NCBI GenBank assembly: GCA_027574665.1
Contig: CM050677.1
Location: forward strand, 558,001-622,000
Source: Rhynochetos jubatus
Lineage: Eukaryota > Chordata > Aves > Eurypygiformes > Rhynochetidae
Length of the DNA stretch: 64,000 bases
Reading direction: 5' to 3'
Below the pieces are notes generated by a model. That model was not told where the DNA came from and ran no database searches. It worked only from the letters and a program-made list of their open reading frames with translations. The stretch's first letter is position 1. Every line of letters starts with the position of its first letter. Made by a program: the position numbers and the translations under genes. Shown here in pieces: positions 54,732 through 64,000 of this stretch.

Positions 54732-56327
54732 CTAAAAGTGACCTGATTCACAGTCACTCATGTCTTGGAGGGATGGATTATTGCTCCACTGCTGTCTGGC
54801 TACGGGAGCAACAGTTTTCTTGGAAGAGTCCTTGCTGGTGTGCTTTTTCCCTTTCAGTGCACGTACTCGTTCCTCTAAGTGCGAGGTAGGTTTTCCATCC
54901 CACTTCCTCATGTCCTCTCCGTGGTCACGTAGGTAAGACCACAGGGTACGGTGTGATGGATACCTTTTATATTCCTGTCTTTGAGGAAAGGAACGCTTCC
55001 TCCTAATGGCTGAGACACTGGCTTGTGCAGGTGGGGATTGGAACATCTCCTTTCTGAATTGCTTAACCTCCTTGGACAGTTCCTCTATAGCTGAGACACA
55101 GGCCCGCATGGGGGAAGAGACAATGTCCTCATATCCCCAGAACTTTTGAACGACCTCCTCCACTATTGGGTCTTCATCCCTTTCCCAAGTGAATACTGCA
55201 AATGCGGCGGCTGTCGAGGGTGGTCCATTCTGCATTAACTTCCGCCACATGGGTCGTGTGCACCTGATTCTATCTGGATCTATCCTCCCGCCATCACGAT
55301 AAACTAACTCTAGCACAGCTAGTTCCCTCACGTACTGGATAGCTTTCTCCATGGTGGTCCATCTGTGTACGTGATAGGGCATGTCTTCCTTAAAGGGATA
55401 CCTTTCCCTCACACCATCCAGAAGCCTCCTCCAGAGGCTTACATTCTGTGTCTCCCTCCCAATTCCTCTGTCAATGCCACTCTCTCTAGCAAGTGACCCC
55501 AGCTGCTTGGCTTCTCTGCCCTCTAACTCAATGCTACTGGCCCTGTTATCCCAGCAGCGGAGCAGCCAGGTAATAACATATTCACCTTGCTGACAGCCAA
55601 AGTCTCTCCAGATATCCCGGAGCTCCTTCAAGGTTAAAGATCGCATGGTTATATCTGCATCACTCTCATCCTCTGTCCCTGTCACTGCCCCTTGGGATGG
55701 CCCTGCTGTCTCCCCATCGACCTGTACCAGACGCCCTGATTTACGCTTCCATTTCTTTTTCTGTACTGGGGCAACTAACACTGGTGCTGGTTGATGCTGG
55801 CAGTACCACACCGGGGTCTGCACGGCTGCATTGCACCCTGCAGTGTGTAGGGCTGTTGTGGGAGGTGGAGCTGCAGCGGGAGGCAGAGCTGCTGTGGGAG
55901 GTGGAGCTGCTGTGGGAGGTGGAGCCACAGTGGGAGGCAGAACCACACTGGGAGGCGGAGCTGCGGCAGGAGGCACAACCGCAGTGGCAGGTCGAACTGT
56001 TGTGGAAGGTGGAGCCACACTGGGAGCTGGAACTGCAGTGGAGGGTGAAGCTGTTGTGGGAGTTGGAACCACACTGGGAGCTGGAGCTGCAGCAGAAGGC
56101 GGAACCGCAGTGGGAGGTGGAACCGCAGTGGAAGTTGGAACCACAGTGGGAGGTGGAGCTGGCGCAGGGGGTGCAGTGGCTGCTGCGTCTGTCGAGGAGA
56201 GATGCCATCGCCGTGGGGGTATAGGTGGCGCAGGAGGTGCAGTGGCTGCAGTGCCTGTCAAGAAGAGTCGATGTTGCTGCAGGGGTGGAGGTGGCGCAGG
56301 CGGTGCAGTGGCTGTAGTGTCCATCAA
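54732..56327 (-). CDS. gag: ERV-L Gag-like protein, copy 2
   Basis: 531 codons, six more than copy 1 because of an additional 18-bp repeat unit near 55,890-55,910. Otherwise it has the same Pro-rich N-terminal part and helical conserved part, ending in TAG at 54732-54734. Confidence 0.75.
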   Translation of the reverse strand: MMDTTATAPPAPPPPLQQHRLFLTGTAATAPPAPPIPPRRWHLSSTDAAATAPPAPAPPPTVVPTSTAVPPPTAVPPSAAAPAPSVVPTPTTASPSTAVPAPSVAPPSTTVRPATAVVPPAAAPPPSVVLPPTVAPPPTAAPPPTAALPPAAAPPPTTALHTAGCNAAVQTPVWYCQHQPAPVLVAPVQKKKWKRKSGRLVQVDGETAGPSQGAVTGTEDESDADITMRSLTLKELRDIWRDFGCQQGEYVITWLLRCWDNRASSIELEGREAKQLGSLARESGIDRGIGRETQNVSLWRRLLDGVRERYPFKEDMPYHVHRWTTMEKAIQYVRELAVLELVYRDGGRIDPDRIRCTRPMWRKLMQNGPPSTAAAFAVFTWERDEDPIVEEVVQKFWGYEDIVSSPMRACVSAIEELSKEVKQFRKEMFQSPPAQASVSAIRRKRSFPQRQEYKRYPSHRTLWSYLRDHGEDMRKWDGKPTSHLEERVRALKGKKHTSKDSSKKTVAPVARQQWSNNPSLQDMSDCESGHF

Positions 56328-56420
56328 GGGGCGTTTACGTCACCGTGGGGGTGGAGTCGGTGCGGAGGATGGGCTACTTGTGAGTGGTGACGTAGCCATG
56401 GGGGATGAAGCCGGCACACA

Positions 56421-56906
56421 GGGCCTGCCTCTTCCCCAAACAGCCTGAGAGCGATCGCAGCCCAAGAGCCACGGCCCGAAGGCCGGAGCCCGGGAGCCTA
56501 CGCAGCAGATTCCCAGCAAACCTTGTCACCGATAACACGGCCAGAAAACTCAAAACAATCCACCAGCTCCCACACGAACGAGCCAGCCCAGGAGTGGGCA
56601 AAGCAGCTAACACAGGAGGGTCAGCAAGCGCCCGGGAGCAAATGAGCAAGGGAGTAACGGAGAGGGAGAAGGGAAGAGTAATGGCTACCGAGAGAGCGGA
56701 ACATGACGTACTATGGAAGGAAATACTTCCTTGGTCAGTCTGGGTCAGCTACAGTATCCGAAGCGCACAAAAGACCTTGAGTTCAGTACAGGCCATCCCC
56801 GGCACCAGCTGAGGCCTTATCAATGTTTTCTCTTAGCGTCCAGCAACAGAGTTCCCTGACAACCAGAGTAAAGGGAGTTAGCCCTTTCCTGACTGAACCC
56901 AGCACA
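56421..56906 (-). repeat. Second-family LTR fragment at the 5' end of ERV-L copy 2
   Basis: Same junction as copy 1: ERV-L leader joined to LTR sequence near 56,441, ending at GCACA before CTTGG (56907-56911) and CCDC81 intron 3. Confidence 0.7.
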
Positions 56907-56933
56907 CTTGGTTGCTCCGCGCTTCTTTCCCAG

Positions 56934-59900
56934 ACGAGACACCACCCGCTGCACTGGACTTCGAGCAGATTGCCGCCGACATCCACTTCCTCCCAAATAC
57001 CGTGGAGCAGTGCATACACGAGACCCTGCTGTTCTTCGCTGGGGCCCTCCGCGATGACAAGGAGGTGGAATTCACCTTCGAGGGCATTGGCATCCTTGCT
57101 GTGCAAAGAAAAGCGGTCAGCATGACCTTCTATGATGAGTGCCTGCTGGAGCTGGATGCGAGCGGGAACATGCTGGCAGCTCTTCTCGAGGTGGGCTTGC
57201 CATTTCTCCGGGGCTGCTCCTCGTGGCTCTGTGGCAAGGCGAGGTTTGCTGCCTTTGTGAGCAACCAGCACGTGTCCCGGGCGTCTGTTGACACGTGTCT
57301 GTCCCCTCGCAGGACTCCAAGATGAGGGGCCTCGTGGCCTTCCCGGGCAAAAACGATTTTGAGCGGCTCAGCCGAGACGGGGTCATCACGCTGCCAAGGT
57401 GAGCAGGATGGCTTCTGCAGCCCCTGGCTGGTCAGGGGAGCAGCTGCTCAGCCCCTGCTGCGGGGGCACCCTCTTGCCAAGGCTCCTCTCCTGCCAAACC
57501 TAGGCAAGACCAGGTCTTTGCCAGGAGAGCGGCCCCACGCGCCCACCGCTGGCTCCCCCCTGGCGTGGGGAGTGCAGACAAAGCGCCCAGTCCGCTCTCG
57601 ATGTGCCCGGAGAGACTGAGGGAGGCGCTAGGGTGTGTGGGGGCAGCAAGGGGGGGTGTGCTGGGATCATCAGCTCTCTGGCAGGAAGGAGAGGGAAGCC
57701 CTGTGCCAGAGAGCTGTGTCCCCCAGGGGCCTGGCAGCGGCTTCTTAGCGTCAGCCCCCACGGGAGCGTGGAGCCCTTTTGCCCACCTGGTGCCTTCTGG
57801 TTTCCAGGCTGGCAGTCGAGACCCCCCACCAAGCATCGGCCCCTGCCATTTCCCTGAAGCCCAGGAGAGAGTCGGCGCCTTGGGGCGGGGGTGCCCGCAG
57901 AGGTAATGTCCCAGCTGAGTGCTGGCCGGGGGGCTGTGGGCGCTCCTCTGGCCTGCAGGGTCCCACACCCGCTGCTGTGCTGATCTCTTGCCTCCCGCCT
58001 GCAGTGAGCGTGCTGGATCCGGTGTTCCTGGCTCAGCGGAGAGTTTCTGTAGCCCGGCAGCTGGCAAAGGCAGACCAGCGGGCTAAAGCCAAGGAAGCCG
58101 GGTGAGCCCCCTGGGGGGTGGGACTGGTGGGGCTGGGGACGTGGGGCCACACATTGCCTGGCGCGGAGCAATGGGCTCAGACTGGGCTCCATGAGCTCAG
58201 CCTGTCGTGCCTCTTCAGGTTGCTGAAGGAGGACCCGAAGCAGCCCAGATCTCCAGCTGAGCCGCCGCTGGAGCCGCCTGCGTGCTTTTGGCAGCCCTGG
58301 GGAATGGTACGCCCTGGGGATCATTGACAGCCCCGTGTCGCACTTCGGGCTGTGGGCCGGGGCCGAAGAGGCAGCAAGAGCTGCCCACCCGCCCAGCCCA
58401 AGCCCGAGGAGCCTAACGCCGCATGTGTCGTGTGTGCATGGCCCCCAGGGAACGAGGTCCCTCCGTACCAAGAGGGAAGAGAAACGGCTCCGGCTGCTGA
58501 TGGCATTCAAGCGCCAAGAGGTGGAAGCGGAAGTGTGGCGCGGATGCCACACCAAAAGAACGGGGCAGAAGACGGAGCGAGGCCAGGTATGGCACGCACT
58601 TCACAGCGCCCAGGAAAAGGGCAGATCCCCTCCCCGCTCCCTGGCAGGGGAGTACGGAGGGTCTCCCGCACAGACACGGCAGCAGTGCCGGGGCCGACCG
58701 GCCGGGCAGGGACCTTCTGTCTGCCCGCTGCCCCGCACACTGTCCCGCGGGAGCAGCCGTCCCTGAGCCCCCAGGCCGGAGCGCGCAGTTGGCTGTGGCA
58801 CGGGGGGTTTAGTGCCTGTCCCTCCCTGCGAGGGGTCAGCATCGCTGCCTCGAGGGCCAAGCCAAGCCACACGCTGGGCTGACACCTCGGGAGCAGCCCC
58901 GGCTATTGGTGGCAGTGCTGTAGGAGAATCTCTTCTGCCTTCGCAGAGCCCCTGCCGCTACGGGTTTGAGGAGCCCCATCGCGCTCCCCACCTCCTGAGA
59001 AAGGCCTACGACGAGAAGCTGAAGGCGAGGCTGCAGGAGCAGGAGAGGTGCCCAGGCCCTGCGAGGCAGAGAGCGTCAGAGGGGCGGGCAGAGCGGCACT
59101 TCCCGGGGAGAGCATGGCAAGAGTAAGTGTGTGCCGGCTCCTGCAGAGGCCGGCTAAAACGTTGGGCGGCTCTGAGCCCTGGAGGTGTCCAGGCTTCCCT
59201 AAGCTACGCAGCTTGGCATCCTCCAGCTCCTCCTCAAGCAGCAATGACCGCGCTTAGATGCCACCTCCGGGGGCCTCCCTGCAGCCCCAGAGCAGCGTGT
59301 GACGCTTCTCCCCGGGGCAAGGCTGTGGGTACAGCCTGCGCCTGTGTGTGCACGAGCAGGCACGGGGTGCTGGAAGAGGCACGCTGCATCCCAGCCAAGG
59401 CACGGCACAACCACGTGCTTGGGGTCCCCCTGCCCTGCCCGTCTGTCCCGTGACAGCAGCTCCTGGGGGAAGCAGCTCTTTCCCTGATGGCCCTGGGGGG
59501 CCTGGAGCCGGCTCTGCTCTCTGGCCTCCCACCAGGCGCCCTCTTCGTCCATCCACGTGGCTGGCTTCCCACGGGCAGGGCGCTCAGCACAGCGTTCCAA
59601 GAGGGCACCCGCAGCCCGGGGAGGGGGGTGAAGGCAAAAGGCTGGCTCAGCCGCTGGGCTCTGCCTTCCCAAAGGCGGCAGCCTGGGCTTGCCCTCCCCA
59701 CGCAGCTGCCCGGCTGCACCCCGGCTGATCTGCACTCTCCTCGCTGCAGCTGGGCCGGGGCACCAGGGCCCCTGAGCTGCCTACACAGAGCAGCGGGCTG
59801 GCCTCAGCAGCACCCCCAAGAGCTACTGCCCCGAGCCAGGCTCTGGGGCCTTGCGGGCCCTTCTCCCCAGCCACAGAGCTGAGGCTCTTTCTTCTGTGTC

Positions 59901-60108
59901 CTTTAGCAGCGGGGAGAAGCCGAGGCTGCTGGAGCGCCGTTGGAAGGCCCAGGGACTGGCAGCCACACCAAGAACCTGCGAGCAGCCCCGCAGAGTCCAG
60001 TGGCAGGGGCCTTGGCCATCACGGCAGACGCCCTTTGCAGCGGGAGAGCTGTCGGCAGCGGGTGGCGGGGGCGAGGAGCGCCTCTGCCAAGGGGAATGCG
60101 CCCAATAA
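56934..60108 (+). pseudogene. CCDC81-like: CCDC81-like copy R2 (exons 4-11, no exons 1-3)
   Basis: Exons 56934-57190, 57313-57398, 57808-57902, 58005-58101, 58219-58306, 58449-58586, 58947-59047 and 59907-60108 are all open, with the same lengths as R1. The start codon and first HU-like domain are missing because the tandem unit begins inside intron 3. It would need an upstream exon from elsewhere to be translated in frame. Coding differences from R1 are few (for example ARRKAV-type Arg to Gln in exon 4: LAVQRKAV). The stop is inside AATAAA at 60104-60109. Confidence 0.8.
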
Positions 60109-61130
60109 AGGCTGCTGGTGCCTGTGCCCAGGCGGAGTGAGCAGCTGCCCCGTGTTTCTCTGCGGCCAAGGGGGCGGGAGGGAGGCCCCGCAGCCCCCTG
60201 GTCGGAGGCGTTTGCGGACCAAGGGGCCGGGGGGACTGGTCCTGCCAGCCAGTCATGCCAGGCCGTGCGACTGGAAGAGCGGTGTCCCTGCCAGCACACG
60301 AGGCACAGGGGCTTCAGAGCACAGCTTCTCTGCGTGCAAACACCGCTCGGTAGGGCTGCCCAGAGCTCCGGGGCTGCTCACGGCGCGCTCAGAGCAGGGT
60401 CGCGCTGGCACAAGACAAGAGCGGGCTTGCCGCTCCTTGAAGAGCTACGCTCGCGTGGAGACACGTGCTTCGCCGAAGACACTCCTGAGCCGAGCCGTCG
60501 GCTTACCGTCAGGGACTGTCCAGTGGCCTGGGACATTCTTAAAATGGGCAATAAGGAGGCCCCTGGGAACTACTGAGCACCCAGCCTCTGCCCAGCGCCC
60601 GCTGAGGTCAGCCGACTGAGCCTCCTGGCAGTGACGGTGGAGCACACGGCAGACGGGGAGGCGATCGCAGACAGCCAACGTGGCTGCAGCAATGGCGTGT
60701 CGTGCCTGACTCCCCCAGCGCTCCTGTGCCATGCAGTGGGGGGGTGGTGCAGGGCCCGCCCCTCGCCTGAGGCCCCAGCCGGTGACTGGTTGCCTGGGCT
60801 GGCACTCTGGACCCTCCTCTGAGGTGATGCTGCCTCTGATTGGCCCACAGCTGCTCAGGCTGCTGTGCTGCAGTGCCCGCCCTCCACCTGAGGTGATGCT
60901 CTCTCGGATTGGCCGCCGGAGGTGTCACACCTCCCCCCGCACCACCTGCCCCTCCGTGAGGGGAAAATGAAATGGAAGTTCCTTCATTAACTCCAGTAAC
61001 TTCCGTCAAAACCAACCAGTGCTGCAGAAGGAGCAGAACCTCACCCCCCCCACATCCCCCCACCAGCGTTCTCCATCCACCTGGATCAGTGCTGAGCCCA
61101 GAGCTTTTGCTGGGGTTGAAAACCGCCTTT
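60109..61130. other. CCDC81-like 3' flank with CCAAT block, R2 copy
   Basis: Same content as 48,678-49,700, with the empty class II target site at 60735-60740. No gene is seen. Confidence 0.6.
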
Positions 61131-61983
61131 GGGCGGTCCAACCCCCTCTTTGAGGGCCCCCAGCTGGAGTTTCAGGCTCTGGGGACTCATCTGTAGGGCT
61201 TTAACCCCTCTTCAAGGGTAGAAAGACTCATTTTTAGGTTCTAGGCCTGTACGCTGAGTTGCAGGGTCTGAAGTGTCCGTTTGAAGGTCCAAACCTGATT
61301 TCGGAGCTCAAGGTCTCTTCTGTTCAGGGCCCAAACCCTCATGTTTAACATCCAACCCCTCATGGTATCGTCCAAATGCTCCTATTAAGGCCCAAAGCCT
61401 CCTTTTACGGTCCAAACCCTCAGCTTAGCATCCAAAGCCTCATTTTTAGGGCCCAAACCCACATTTTTATGGGCCGGAGTTTCACTTTTGAGTACCAGAG
61501 CCCCGTTTCAGTGTCCACGGTGTTCAAGCCACATCTGGAGTGTCCGTTTTCCAGCCCCAAAGCCTCATGTTTAGGGTACAAGCCTTCATTTATGAGCTTC
61601 AAACCCCCCTGTTGTAGTCCAAAGACTCATTTCAATGGCCCAGGTCTTCCGTTTTAAGGCACAAAGTCTGATTTTGAAGGCCCAAAGCCTTATTTCTGGA
61701 ATCCAAAGCCGTATCTGCAGGGTCCAAACCCAGCTTTTATTAACAAGAGCTATTTTCCAGGACACACGCTTGCCTTTCTAGGCTCTAAACCCTCACTTTG
61801 GTGGCAGAAACCCTCATTTTTGGCTCCAAAGCCTCATTTTTGTGGTCCAAAGTCTCCGTTTCAGTTTGCAAAGTCTCCTTTTTAGGGTTCAAAGTTGCAG
61901 TGTTAGGCTTCAAAGCCCCATTTTCCGGGCTCCAATGTGGCATTGCGTACATCCAGCTAGAGTTTTTCAATGTGCAAGATGTG
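61131..61983. repeat. Degenerate ~21-bp array, R2 copy (inverted)
   Basis: Nearly identical to 49,700-50,552 and cut at the same base by ERV-L copy 3. Confidence 0.8.
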
Positions 61984-64000
61984 TGTCGTAGTTTCACTAC
62001 AAGCCTGCTCAACCACCCTGCCCCCCCCCACCCCACCTCCTCCCAGTGAGGAAGGGTCGGAGGAACAAACCGAGAAAAGCCCGTAGGAGTTGAGATAAGA
62101 ACTATTTAATTATATAAATGAAACATAGGGAGTTACTAACAATGCTAGTGCTAATGAGTAATTTAAGGAACGGAGGAAGAGGGTAGAACAAATGACACAA
62201 GATCCCACCCCGAGAAGGGAAAAAAGGAAAGAAAACCCCACCCGAAGGGAGCAAACCCCCCATGAAACCGCCCCGGGGGCCGAGAGAGTAAGAGAGAGGA
62301 AGAAAACTTCCAAACCCCGACTCCCAGACCGATCTGCCCGGCAAGACGCTGGCTCTGCCTGGAGCACCGACCACTCGCCACGAGGTCCCACACCAAACAA
62401 ACCCCCAGCCCCCTCGGCCGGAAGCCCCCTCAGACCCTTCCCCTTCCCAGGGTCATGCCCAACCACAAGCCTTTCCACCCACATCCCCACCCCCTCCCCG
62501 CCGGTTCTGCCCTGCCGCAGGTCCTGGGCTGGCACTACCTATGCAGCTTGATGTGTTATGGGGTGAAGCAAAACATAGACTAGCTGGTGCAAAACTAAGA
62601 CACTAATCCCCACCCCTTTTGATTCACCACATCCACATCAAGCTCACCTCCCACACTATTCCATAATCTCCCATCAGCCCGCTTCCCCTTTCCCATCCCA
62701 TCCCACACGGATATCATCCCCTTAGTCTATGGACCATCTTGGCAAACGATCCATTAGTCCATGACTTCAGATTCCATCAGGTGTGGGGTCACTCAGGACA
62801 GGCAAAGGTGGAAGGGTTGTGTGGGATCGTTGGGCGCCGAAGCCAGCTAAGGTCAGGTCACTGCTGCACTCCTGGCTAGGCCAGACCTCTGTAGGGTGGG
62901 GTGGTTTTCTGCCAGAGCGGGTGCCTGTAACATGAAGCTCAGAGAACAGTGGCAGCGATTCATGTCCCTCATGTAATTCTGGGCTGTTTTCTCCCAGAAT
63001 CAAATCCCCCTGAGGCACACAGCGGACTTCCCCATCTTCTCTCGTTACCCACCAAGTGCGCCCAGGTCCTTGAGCAAAAACAACCCCACGGATGGGTTTG
63101 CCTTTGCCCAAGGTGGGAGTAACCCAAACCGTTTTTCCCAGCACGCTTCTAGTATGCACTACAGGGACTTTATCTCCTTCTACCGTCCGTAGAAGGTTTG
63201 AGCGTGCAGGGCCAGCTCGATTGACGGATCCCCTGGTATTAACTAACCACGTGGCCTTTGCCAAGTTGGCATCCCAGTTCCTGAGTGTTCCACCCCCCAT
63301 TGCTCTCAGGGTGGTCTTCAACAGCCCATTGCACCGTTCAACCTTCCCTGAGGCAGGTGCATGGTAGGGAATGTGGTACACCCACTCAATTCCATGTTCC
63401 TCAGCCCAAGCATCTACGAGGCTATTTCGGAAATGAGTCCCGTTATCTGATTCAATTCTTTCCGGGGTGCCATGTTGCCACAGGACTTGCCTTTCAAGGC
63501 CCAAGATAGTATTTTGGGCAGTGGCATGGGACACCGGACATGTTTCTAGCCACCCCATGGTTGCCTCCACCATTGTGAGGACATGGCACTTACCCTGGTG
63601 GGTTTTGGGGAGGGTGATGTAGCCAACCTGCCAGGCCTGCCCATACTTGTATTTCAGCCATCGCCCCCCATACCAAAGAGGCTTTACCCTCTTGGCTTGT
63701 TTGATGGCAGCACACGTCTCACATTCATGGATAACCTGAGCAGTTGTGTTTATGGTCAAATCCACCCCTCGGTCACGAGCCCACCTGTACGTGACATCTC
63801 TCCCCTGGTGGCCCGAGGTGTCATGGGCCCACCTAGCCATGAACAGCTCACCTTTGTGTTGCCAGTCCAGATCCACCTGAGCCACTGCAATCTTAGCAGC
63901 CTGGTCTGCCTGCTGATTGTGCTGGTGTTCTTCAGTGGCTCAGCTTTTGGGCACGTGGGCATCGACATGACGCGCCTTGACGACCAGGTTGTCTAGACGG
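61984..64000 (-). mobile_element. pol: ERV-L-type element, copy 3 (3' part, cut by window end)
   Basis: 3' LTR 61,984-62,676, then the integrase frame 63885-62767 (372 codons, open, no stop at the position of the copy 1 27,748 TGA), the shared TGA at 63940-63942, and the end of RNase H. The sequence is almost the same as copy 2. The rest lies outside the window. Confidence 0.85.

Larger units (their letters stand above)
45010..56440. repeat. 11,431-bp tandem unit 1
   Basis: The unit runs from inside the intron-3 LTR through CCDC81 exons 4-11, the CCAAT block, the array and ERV-L copy 2, and starts again at 56,441. The offset between the copies stays exactly 11,431 bases from about 45,350 through 52,570 (matching 63,996). 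Only scattered substitutions and no insertions or deletions are visible by eye. Unit 2 runs past the window end. Confidence 0.9.
50553..56906 (-). mobile_element. ERV-L-type element, copy 2, same chimeric ends
   Basis: Same order and same host junctions as copy 1. The 3' LTR is 50,553-51,245. The second-family LTR fragment runs from about 56,421 to 56,906. Differences from copy 1 are scattered substitutions plus one extra 18-bp unit in the proline-rich part of gag. Confidence 0.85.
56441..64000. repeat. Tandem unit 2 (cut by window end)
   Basis: Second copy of the 11,431-bp unit: LTR fragment, CCDC81 exons 4-11, 3' flank, array and the first 2 kb of ERV-L copy 3. Confidence 0.9.

Noticed and set aside
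1..64000. tRNA, rRNA or other structured RNA genes
   Set aside because: I saw no cloverleaf with A and B box sequences and no rRNA-like sequence. The only tRNA-like signal is the 18-base primer-binding site at 3655.

Overview
The window looks like bird genomic DNA. The evidence is CR1 retroposon 3' ends with the ATTCTATGATTCT-type tail, ERV-L-type LTRs beginning TGTRGTGGTTTAAC, a class II endogenous retrovirus of the avian alpha/beta type, and intron-containing host genes with normal GT-AG junctions. Nothing bacterial is present. Almost the whole window is one host locus copied several times, in both orientations, and interrupted by retroviral elements.

The ancestral unit is about 14 kb. It holds a divergent gene pair: a CCDC81-like gene (two HU-type DNA-binding domains plus a C-terminal coiled coil; 11 exons, 450 aa) and a maestro/HEAT-repeat (MROH-like) gene (8 exons, about 336 aa). 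They share a 2.9 kb intergenic region. The MROH 3' end runs into a long, curved-DNA-like array of about 21-bp repeats, followed by a CCAAT-rich block.

Layout: 1-1,026 holds the last two MROH exons of copy A (+). 1,215-2,960 is a 21-bp array. 3,387-9,700 is a complete young class II provirus (+) with identical 266-bp LTRs and a 6-bp target duplication. 10,333-14,666 is CCDC81-like copy L (-). 17,561-21,254 is MROH copy B (+). 21,430-22,358 is an array, ending at an inversion junction. 22,359-22,888 is unique spacer. 22,889-24,348 is truncated CCDC81 copy M1 (+). 26,222-32,555 is ERV-L copy 1 (-). 32,583-34,200 is a broken CCDC81 copy M2 (+). 35,210-36,870 is an array. 37,068-40,757 is MROH copy C (-). 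43,552-48,677 is complete CCDC81 copy R1 (+), with a solo LTR in intron 3. 50,553-56,906 is ERV-L copy 2 (-). 56,934-60,108 is CCDC81 copy R2 (+, lacking exons 1-3). 61,984-64,000 is ERV-L copy 3 (-, cut by the window end).

The right half mirrors the left half as a large palindrome: 2,140-22,358 without the provirus, against 35,961-50,552. From about 45,010 an 11,431-bp unit (CCDC81 exons 4-11, array, ERV-L) is repeated in tandem, nearly without differences. Every ERV-L copy joins the same two unrelated host positions: array position X on its left and CCDC81 intron-3 position Y on its right. Elsewhere in the window both positions exist empty, and Y also exists with only a solo LTR. This is the signature expected if recombination between two LTR elements created and amplified the unit. 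The class II provirus came later: four paralogous copies of its insertion site are empty.

Two MROH copies and two CCDC81 copies have fully open, phase-consistent exon sets. The other copies are partial. Gene identities rest on motif and family recognition, not on database searches. The repeats could in principle be affected by assembly error.
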